Assembly (NCBI GenBank): GCA_015494735.1
Contig: WGAQ01000158.1
Location: forward strand, 1 to 5,238
Direction: 5' to 3'
DNA length: 5,238 nucleotides
Source: Caldifarciminota bacterium
GTDB taxonomy: Bacteria > Hydrothermota > Hydrothermia > LBFQ01 > DSFT01
Made by a program: the position numbers and the translations under genes. Positions 1 through 4,908 of this stretch are shown piece by piece (positions within the stretch are counted from its first letter, which is position 1; every line of letters begins with the position of its first letter). Below the pieces are notes generated by a model. That model searched no databases. It was not told the DNA's origin and saw only the letters and a program-made list of their open reading frames with translations.

Positions 1-21
1 CCGATTTAATTCCACAAAAAC

Positions 22-27
22 TATAAC
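22..27 (+). promoter_or_regulatory. Possible -10 box for the 98-aa protein gene
   Basis: TATAAC matches the bacterial -10 consensus at five of six bases and lies in an AT-rich stretch. A transcript starting 6-8 bases downstream would have a leader of about 35 bases, with the Shine-Dalgarno site of the 98-aa gene in its second half. The matching -35 element would fall at or before the left edge of the window, so it cannot be checked. An AT-rich hexamer alone is weak evidence. Confidence 0.3.
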
Positions 28-56
28 ATCCCATGTCGCCACTTCCCATAAAACAC

Positions 57-65
57 AGGAGGTGG
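57..65 (+). promoter_or_regulatory. Strong ribosome binding site that decides the start at 69
   Basis: AGGAGGTGG is an almost perfect Shine-Dalgarno sequence; its AGGAGG core ends six bases before the ATG at 69. The upstream in-frame ATG at 33 has no such site and would only add a short basic peptide, so 69 is preferred. Confidence 0.8.
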
Positions 66-68
66 AAA

Positions 69-365
69 ATGAAAGTTCACGAAGTGCCAGTGGCGGATAT
101 TTACGACCCTGAGTTTGAACTGTGGTACCTCATAATAAAGTCCATGCTGGCCACAGCCACGGAAGAGGACATACTGGAAGGGATTGCCATCATACGACGA
201 TACAGGGAGTGGATAAGCGAAGAGACAATAGAAATCCTCAGGCAATGGATTCTGAGGCAGATATTCGACGAAATGGAATTCGACGACCCCTTCCTGATAG
301 ATGCCGTGAACAGACTCCTCGAATTAATCGGACTCCCGGAAAGAATAGACCTGAACCCGCTATGA
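69..365 (+). CDS. Acidic, all-helical 98-aa protein of unknown function
   Basis: I do not recognise this protein. It is 98 residues, starts at the ATG behind a strong Shine-Dalgarno site and ends at TGA. It has no signal peptide, membrane segment or cysteine, so it is probably cytoplasmic. The sequence reads as about four amphipathic helices: roughly residues 14-30, 33-49, 51-69 and 73-89. It is rich in Glu, Asp, Ile, Leu and Arg, with aromatic positions such as the WY pair near residue 20 and the Trp residues around 46 and 59. It is monocistronic as far as the window shows. Its last bases overlap the end of the minus-strand operon by six bases, with the two stops sharing the string CTATGA. 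A helical-bundle adaptor or regulator fits the composition, but nothing identifies a partner. The strong ribosome site and plausible composition make it a real gene rather than a chance frame. Confidence 0.72.
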   Translation: MKVHEVPVADIYDPEFELWYLIIKSMLATATEEDILEGIAIIRRYREWISEETIEILRQWILRQIFDEMEFDDPFLIDAVNRLLELIGLPERIDLNPL

Positions 366-620
366 CCCCGCCGACGCGGGATCCGCACCACCCTGAAACT
401 TCCCTTCCAGCTCCTGCGAAATCTCCTGAGCCATGCGATTCAGATAATCGTTTATCTCCCGATAGATATCCACTATCCGCTCGTGGGGACAGGGTTTCCC
501 GAAGATTTTCTCGTAAAGGGATTTCCACTCCTCGAGACTCATATTAGGATTCCCGATTTCGATGTTAATCCTGTTCCCCTCTCCCTCGCAGTTTCCCGAT
601 TTGCAGATTATGATACTCAT
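360..620 (-). CDS. 86-aa cysteine-containing protein, last gene of the queF operon
   Basis: I do not recognise this protein. The chosen start is the ATG at 620, which overlaps the transporter's TGA in an ATGA junction; a purine-rich GGTGGTGAG lies upstream inside the transporter gene. The longer in-frame reading to 779 runs inside the transporter gene and is rejected. The 86-residue product has a short beta-like N-terminus with Cys6 and Cys11 (a CX4C pair, CKSGNC). Next comes a Glu/Asn/Gly stretch, then a helical middle and C-terminal part (about residues 28-70) containing Cys43 in GKPCPH. It ends in a Gly/Ala/Ser-rich tail. No signal peptide or membrane helix is seen, so it should be cytoplasmic. 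Three cysteines and a nearby histidine could bind a metal, but this is a guess. Translation is probably coupled to the nucleoside transporter, so a role linked to that transporter or to queuosine metabolism is possible. It ends tail to tail with the 98-aa gene. Confidence 0.7.
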   Translation of the reverse strand: MSIIICKSGNCEGEGNRINIEIGNPNMSLEEWKSLYEKIFGKPCPHERIVDIYREINDYLNRMAQEISQELEGKFQGGADPASAGS

Positions 621-1873
621 AGCAACACGCTCACCACCGCCGCAGTCAGAAGGTTGGCAAGGACTCCGCCGAACATGGCCTTGAGGGCTATGCTCGCAAT
701 CTCCGACTTCCTCTCCGGAACAAGACCGCCTATTCCCCCTATCTGTATGGCCACAGAGCCGAAGTTGGCAAATCCACACAGGGCAAAAGTGGCTATGTGT
801 TCAGTCCTGGTGGAAATGGCCCCTTCCTTTATGAGCTGGGCAAGGTCCATATATGCAACGAACTCGTTGAGGGCCACCTTGGTCCCCACGAGGCTCCCGA
901 AGATATGCGCCTCATTCCAGGGAACACCGACGAGATATCCGAGGGGGGAAAGAATGACACCAAAGAACTCCCTCAGAGAGCCGGGAAATCCACCCCACCC
1001 CATGTAATGGAGGAATACACCGTGCAACCATCCGAAAATGGCATCGAATATGGCGATGAAAGCCAGGAAGACTATGAGCATCGCACCGATATTAACTGCA
1101 AGGCGAACCCCCTCCTCCGTTCCGTTCACAGCCGCCTCCAGAACATTGTAAGCCTTCTTCATGTGGAGTTTCTGATTCAGATGCTCCATGTCCATGGCTT
1201 CCTGACCCGTAGGAGGGACCAGAATCTTCGCAATCATGAGGCCGGCGGGGGCGGAAATTATGCTGGCTATAATCAAATCCGTTGCTGGAATACCCATCTG
1301 GATATAGGCGGCCAGGACCGCTCCCGCTATGGTGACGAAACCACCCACCATCATGGCAAAGATTTCGGAATGGGTGGCGGAATTAAGATAGGGCCTCACC
1401 GTGAGAACTGCTTCTGTTTGACCGAAGAAGACATTGGCAGCAGCGGCAAGAGATTCGGTGGGCGAAGTCTTCAGAGTCCTGTTCATGAGCCATGCCAGAG
1501 CATAGACAACCTTCTGCATTATGCCGTAGTAATAGAGCACCGCCATGAAAGCAGAAAAGAACACTATGGTGGGGAGGACCATAAAGGCGAAGATAAATCC
1601 GGATTTACTCTGGTCCACCAGGTCCCCGAAGACGAATCGGGCCCCATCCATCGAGAAGGCCAGAAAATTCCTTATCTGGGCCCCCAACCAGTCGAAGAAG
1701 TGAACCACTCCCGGCACGTTGAATGCAAGGAATGCAAAGGAAAACTGAAGTATCAGACCCCACACCACTATGCGCACCGGGAACTTCTTCCTGTTCTCGG
1801 AAAAGAGCCATGCAATAAACAGGATAACGCCTATTCCGGCCACAGCACTGAGCCGATAAATCCACTCATTCAT
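617..1873 (-). CDS. CNT-family nucleoside transporter (NupC/vcCNT-like)
   Basis: This is a concentrative nucleoside transporter of the inner membrane; family members import nucleosides with Na+ or H+. The 418-residue length is typical of bacterial members. Clear signatures are the first hairpin GQTEA at 151-155, the CNT motif GTKVALNEFVAY at 330-341, and GFANFGS at 367-373. By alignment from memory with Vibrio cholerae CNT, substrate-contacting Gln152, Thr153, Glu154, Glu337, Asn370 and Ser373 are all present. Asn147 and Thr181 sit where the sodium-site Asn and Ser occur, so Na+ coupling is plausible. The first hairpin reads GQTEAV where many members have GQTEAP, a small change. Hydrophobic segments begin near residues 5, 32 and 92 and continue through the protein. 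The gene overlaps the end of queF by eight bases and shares ATGA with the 86-aa gene. The substrate cannot be read from sequence; ordinary nucleosides are the default, and 7-deazaguanine compounds are a context-based option. Confidence 0.95.
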   Translation of the reverse strand: MNEWIYRLSAVAGIGVILFIAWLFSENRKKFPVRIVVWGLILQFSFAFLAFNVPGVVHFFDWLGAQIRNFLAFSMDGARFVFGDLVDQSKSGFIFAFMVLPTIVFFSAFMAVLYYYGIMQKVVYALAWLMNRTLKTSPTESLAAAANVFFGQTEAVLTVRPYLNSATHSEIFAMMVGGFVTIAGAVLAAYIQMGIPATDLIIASIISAPAGLMIAKILVPPTGQEAMDMEHLNQKLHMKKAYNVLEAAVNGTEEGVRLAVNIGAMLIVFLAFIAIFDAIFGWLHGVFLHYMGWGGFPGSLREFFGVILSPLGYLVGVPWNEAHIFGSLVGTKVALNEFVAYMDLAQLIKEGAISTRTEHIATFALCGFANFGSVAIQIGGIGGLVPERKSEIASIALKAMFGGVLANLLTAAVVSVLL

Positions 1874-2303
1874 CCTTCACATACTCCGCTTTGACAATGG
1901 TCTTTATCCCTCCCCTCGGAGTGAATTCCCCGATGACTTCCATGCGCTTCGGTTTCACAACGGCCACAAGGTCATCCAGAATCCTGTTCACGAGCGATTC
2001 GTAGAATATCCCCACCTGCCTGTACTGAAGGAGATAGTACTTCAGGGATTTGAGTTCCACTATCGATTCATCGGGCACATACCTTATGGTAATCGTGGCG
2101 AAGTCCGGCAACCCGGTCATGGGACACAGGGACGTGAATTCCGGCTGGATTATCTCCACCTCTATATCCCTCTTCCCGGCATACTCGTAAGGAACCGCCA
2201 GCAACACCTCCCTGTCCACCACATCGGGGCTCTGTCGTATATTCCTTAGTTTTTCCCGAATCTCCTTTTCCTTCTTCTCGAACTCCTCCATGGAGTGAGC
2301 CAT
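1866..2303 (-). CDS. queF: NADPH-dependent 7-cyano-7-deazaguanine (preQ0) reductase QueF, short type
   Basis: QueF reduces the nitrile of preQ0 to the primary amine preQ1, using two NADPH, in the cytoplasmic pathway to queuosine in tRNA. The 145-residue size fits the short unimodular (YkvM-like) class. The thioimide-forming cysteine is Cys60 in TSLCPMTG, followed by Asp67 in the PDFAT segment. The family motif is ELKSLKYY at 83-90, and FTPRGG at 127-132 is also conserved. Glu102 occupies the substrate-binding glutamate position. The preceding residue is Tyr101, where the Bacillus enzyme has His. The N-terminus (about 1-25) is a charged helix. No Shine-Dalgarno site precedes ATG 2303; an AT-rich -10-like box lies 11 bases upstream, suggesting a leaderless or nearly leaderless mRNA. 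A second in-frame ATG four codons later also lacks a ribosome site. It is the first gene of a three-gene operon and overlaps the transporter by eight bases. No other queuosine genes are in the window. Confidence 0.96.
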   Translation of the reverse strand: MAHSMEEFEKKEKEIREKLRNIRQSPDVVDREVLLAVPYEYAGKRDIEVEIIQPEFTSLCPMTGLPDFATITIRYVPDESIVELKSLKYYLLQYRQVGIFYESLVNRILDDLVAVVKPKRMEVIGEFTPRGGIKTIVKAEYVKDE

Positions 2304-2312
2304 AAGGTCAAA

Positions 2313-2320
2313 ATATTAAA
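2313..2320 (-). promoter_or_regulatory. Likely -10 box of the queF operon
   Basis: On the minus strand this reads TTTAATAT. TTTAAT matches the -10 consensus at five of six bases and ends 11 bases before the queF ATG. Transcription would begin within a few bases of the start codon, which agrees with the absence of a Shine-Dalgarno site. No convincing -35 hexamer is seen at the usual distance (TTTCCC lies there). The box looks very like the one facing the other way at 2417-2426. Confidence 0.45.
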
Positions 2321-2322
2321 GG

Positions 2323-2353
2323 GGCCTCTTCCGGACAGGGAAATCCGGAGGCC
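2323..2353. repeat. Bulged inverted repeat with paired TCCGGA palindromes in the divergent control region
   Basis: The left arm (2323-2334) and right arm (2345-2353) can pair as GGCCT plus CCGG against CCGG plus AGGCC. This gives nine base pairs with a three-base bulge and a ten-base loop. The same segment holds two exact copies of the palindrome TCCGGA (2330-2335 and 2344-2349), 14 bases apart. It lies 20 bases ahead of queF, just upstream of its -10-like box, and no T-run follows, so it is more like a protein-binding site than a terminator. An operator is an inference; GC-rich chance pairing is possible. Confidence 0.35.
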
Positions 2354-2416
2354 GCCACCCCCTCCATCGGGGCGAAATGGGAAAGCAGGAATGGCACGGT
2401 TCGAATATAGTTCCAC

Positions 2417-2426
2417 TTTAAAATTT
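2417..2426 (+). promoter_or_regulatory. Likely -10 box of the lipid kinase operon
   Basis: TTTAAAATTT contains TAAAAT (2419-2424), five of six bases of the -10 consensus. It sits ten bases before the ATG at 2435, and no Shine-Dalgarno site lies between, so the mRNA is probably leaderless or nearly so. TATAGT at 2406-2411 is a second five-of-six match and would leave a leader of about 16 bases, also without a ribosome site. No clear -35 hexamer is seen for either. Confidence 0.42.
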
Positions 2427-2434
2427 CCAGCACG

Positions 2435-3010
2435 ATGAACATCCCCGGACGCAAACTGTTCCATGCCCTTTCCGCTATTTTCCTGATTCCCGTATTCCTC
2501 CTTCCTGACCCCACCAGAAAAATCTTCTTCATCGCAGTCTTCCTCATAGTGCTGACCATAGACACACTCCGGCTGAGCAACAGGGGTTTCCGGAAACTGT
2601 TCCTCATCTTCTTCAGGGATATCCTCAAGGAGCAGGAGCATAAGACATACTCCGGAGCCACTTTCCTCTTCCTGTCCTTCATGATTCTCAATGTGTTCTT
2701 CAGCAGGGAAATCGCGGCCTTTTCCATGCTACTGCTCACGGTCAGCGACCCCCTTGCCGCCATATTCGGAAAGTATCTGAGGCCGAGAATCAGGGTGGTG
2801 GGAGATAAGACCCTCTGGGGGGTCGCCGGATTCGTGGTGGGGGGATTGCTGGTGAGCATATTCTTCCACAATATACCCTGGAAATCCAGAATAATCGCCG
2901 TAGTCGTGGGGGCGTTGATAGAAGTATTTTCGACGGGAATAGACGATAACCTTCTCATTCCCGTGGGGTGCGCTCTCGCGCTTCAATTAACCAAAGGAGG
3001 TGAAATATGA
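2435..3010 (+). CDS. SEC59/DGK1/VTE5-family CTP-dependent lipid (polyprenol, diacylglycerol or phytol) kinase
   Basis: This is an integral membrane protein of 191 residues with about six hydrophobic segments (from residues 11, 28, 74, 92, 126 and 152 onward, plus a weaker one at the C-terminus). The family transfers phosphate from CTP to a lipid alcohol; known members act on dolichol, diacylglycerol or phytol. Signatures in order are GRKLFH at 5-10, DTLRL at 43-47, SGAT at 73-76, SDPLAAIFGK at 104-113, GDKTLWG at 123-129, and E163 followed by DDNLLIP at 170-176. The Arg6-Lys7 pair and Asp105/Gly112, seven apart, match by memory the residues required in yeast Dgk1. The substrate cannot be told from sequence; recycling of a prenol or diacylglycerol is an inference. 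It is the first gene of the plus-strand operon. Its ATG has no ribosome site but follows a -10-like box. Its TGA overlaps the ATG of the next gene as ATGA. Confidence 0.85.
   Translation: MNIPGRKLFHALSAIFLIPVFLLPDPTRKIFFIAVFLIVLTIDTLRLSNRGFRKLFLIFFRDILKEQEHKTYSGATFLFLSFMILNVFFSREIAAFSMLLLTVSDPLAAIFGKYLRPRIRVVGDKTLWGVAGFVVGGLLVSIFFHNIPWKSRIIAVVVGALIEVFSTGIDDNLLIPVGCALALQLTKGGEI
2994..3003 (+). promoter_or_regulatory. Full-consensus Shine-Dalgarno site inside the kinase gene
   Basis: AAGGAGGTGA is a full-length match to the anti-Shine-Dalgarno complement and lies three bases before the ATG at 3007. It fixes that start and makes the short four-base overlap with the kinase stop credible. Strong initiation here contrasts with the missing site at the operon's first gene. 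Confidence 0.85.
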
Positions 3011-4908
3011 GGAGATGGATTATTATGGTTTCCATCCTCGCCGTGTCGGGATGCACGGGGGGGAAGGGGCTCCGCATTCTTTCGGATAGCAGATACAAAG
3101 ATGCCCTGAATATGGAGATGCGCCAGGAAATCGACAGGGCCTACTCCACCTACATTTTGCTTTCGAAGAAGTATAGCGGACCCGAAAGGGCCCTTGCCCT
3201 CACCAGTGCGGCGGATGTGGTTTTCTTCTACTTCTATCCGGACAGCAACCTGAGGGCCCTCGAACTGGAAAAAGAGGCCTATAAACTCGACAAAAAAGGC
3301 GATTATCTCTACAGGCTGGGCGTATTTGCCGAAGCCTCCGGAAATACCGAAGAGGCAGCGGAATATTACGAAAAGTACGTCCTGAAATACCCGGAGGGCA
3401 GGTACGTGCAGCAGGCGATGGATGCGGTGGAAAGGATATTTCCCCTCAACTACAAGGAGGGCGATGCCGCGGTATTCTACGGTGGCAGGGTCACGATGAT
3501 GGAACTGGAGAAGGAAATCGAATCCACCCCCATATTCCTGAGGGGCAAATACCAGACTCCCGAGGGAAAGAGGGAACTTCTCAGAAGCATAATAGAGCGG
3601 AAGCTCATCGTGATGGATGCCCTGAAGAGGAAATTCCACCACTCCCCCACCTTCCAGAGGAAGTTCAGGGAGGACCTCAAGGATGTGATAGCAAGGACCT
3701 ATTTCACGGAAGTCATCCAGAAGAGCATAACGGTTGACTCCTCCGAAGTGGATTCCATGTATCAGGCCCATAAGGAGGCCTTCAAAATAAGACCGTATGT
3801 GAAAGCCATTTTCGTACAGTGGAGCGATTCCACCAAGACTCCGGAGGATTCCGTGTTCAAGGGGAAGATGGTCAGGACCATACTGCCGAAGGATACCCTG
3901 GAATTCAACGAACTGATAAATGCAGAGGAAGGCTCCGTCCTGATTAAGAGACTGAGGGATACCCTCTTCGCCATAAAGGTGGAGAAGGTGCAGAAGCCCG
4001 GATACAAGCCCCTCAGCGAAGTGTATATAACCCTGGAAAATCAAATCAAGAACGAGAAGGTGAAGAAGAAGTGGGAGAGTCTCCTGGATTCCCTGATGAA
4101 AAGATACGGATTCAGATTCGTGGTCGATACCTTCGGAAGGAAGATTCCCGACACCATAGCAGTGATAGATAGCCTCGGGTACTGGATAACGAAGGACGTC
4201 TATATGTACTATCTGGACAACAAGGTCCCGCCCCTGTACAGGAAAGCATTTCTCGAAGGGGAGGGTATCAGAAAACTGACATCCATGATTGCCCAGAGGG
4301 AATTGATTTACCGATACGCATCCACGTACGACAGAACATTCCTCAGAGCGTACAGCGACATGAAGAGCCTCTTCGAAAAAGACCTGAGCGAATTCTATAG
4401 GGACAGCATCCTCTCCGGCATCACCGCCACGGATAAGGAAATCAGGGACTACTATGAGGCCCACATCAACAACTATTCCATTCCCGCCAATGCCAAAATC
4501 AGACGCATAGTGGTTTCGGATGCCAGAACCGCCAGCAGGCTCTACCGCATACTGAGGAAGAATCCCGAAAAGATGGATTCCCTGGCCCGCATATACACGG
4601 AAATCGAAGCAGAGAAGAAGAATGGAGGGTACAGGATAGTGACCTCGAGGCAGGATGCCAGATATGTGGAAAAACTCTCTAAATTCAGGCCCGGAAAGGT
4701 GTACAAATTTAAGTATGAGGGCAAGTGGCACATCGTGAAGGTCAACGAGTACAATCCTTCCAGAGTAAGACCGCTGGAGGAAGTGAAGAGGGCGGTGGAG
4801 AGGAAAGTCATCGCCGACAAGAGGAATAAAGCCTGGAAGAAGCACATAGAGGACCTCTTCCGGGATTATCACGTTAAGATTCTGCTGGAGGAGGATGGCG
4901 AGGAATGA
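3007..4908 (+). CDS. Envelope lipoprotein with TPR-like region and two SurA/PpiC-like folding modules
   Basis: The 633-residue product starts with a short basic, hydrophobic signal peptide and a lipobox VSGC, with Cys16 (the only cysteine) as predicted lipid anchor, so it should be a membrane-tethered extracytoplasmic lipoprotein. Residues about 30-145 are helical and TPR-like, for example YLYRLGVFAEASGNTEEAAEYY at about 100-121. Residues about 155-375 resemble a SurA N-domain (TPEGKRELL at 184-192) leading into VDSSEVDSMY at 243-252 and a reduced parvulin-like segment. Residues about 383-625 repeat this plan: ATDKEIRDYY at 474-483, a parvulin-like domain about 495-580 with NGG at 539-541, and a closing helix. 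The usual parvulin RHI start is RRI in the second copy, and GG-L-G is eroded, so isomerase activity is doubtful and a chaperone role is likelier. It may help fold or deliver outer-membrane proteins. It is coupled by ATGA overlaps to the lipid kinase and to nadA. Confidence 0.85.
   Translation: MRRWIIMVSILAVSGCTGGKGLRILSDSRYKDALNMEMRQEIDRAYSTYILLSKKYSGPERALALTSAADVVFFYFYPDSNLRALELEKEAYKLDKKGDYLYRLGVFAEASGNTEEAAEYYEKYVLKYPEGRYVQQAMDAVERIFPLNYKEGDAAVFYGGRVTMMELEKEIESTPIFLRGKYQTPEGKRELLRSIIERKLIVMDALKRKFHHSPTFQRKFREDLKDVIARTYFTEVIQKSITVDSSEVDSMYQAHKEAFKIRPYVKAIFVQWSDSTKTPEDSVFKGKMVRTILPKDTLEFNELINAEEGSVLIKRLRDTLFAIKVEKVQKPGYKPLSEVYITLENQIKNEKVKKKWESLLDSLMKRYGFRFVVDTFGRKIPDTIAVIDSLGYWITKDVYMYYLDNKVPPLYRKAFLEGEGIRKLTSMIAQRELIYRYASTYDRTFLRAYSDMKSLFEKDLSEFYRDSILSGITATDKEIRDYYEAHINNYSIPANAKIRRIVVSDARTASRLYRILRKNPEKMDSLARIYTEIEAEKKNGGYRIVTSRQDARYVEKLSKFRPGKVYKFKYEGKWHIVKVNEYNPSRVRPLEEVKRAVERKVIADKRNKAWKKHIEDLFRDYHVKILLEEDGEE

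Noticed and set aside
33..68. Earlier in-frame start for the 98-aa protein
   Set aside because: The ATG at 33 has no ribosome site and would lie at about the predicted transcript start, while ATG 69 has a near-perfect one.
367..380. Small GC hairpin (CCCGC, CGAC loop, GCGGG) just after the 98-aa gene, as a terminator
   Set aside because: Only five base pairs with no T-run on either strand, and it lies inside the coding end of the 86-aa gene.
797..1894. A 365-codon plus-strand open frame opposite the nucleoside transporter
   Set aside because: Codon-aligned shadow of a clear CNT gene; the translation is His/Gly/Glu-rich and low in hydrophobic patterning.
2304..2353. A preQ1 or other riboswitch ahead of queF
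   Set aside because: The likely transcript start is within a few bases of the ATG, and I see no preQ1 aptamer-like hairpin with an A-rich tail; the dyad lies upstream of the -10 box, so it would not be in the mRNA.
2352..2375. Second small dyad (CCCC and GGGG around TCCATC)
   Set aside because: Four to six GC pairs in a GC-rich segment are easily expected by chance, and no placement relative to a promoter gives it meaning.
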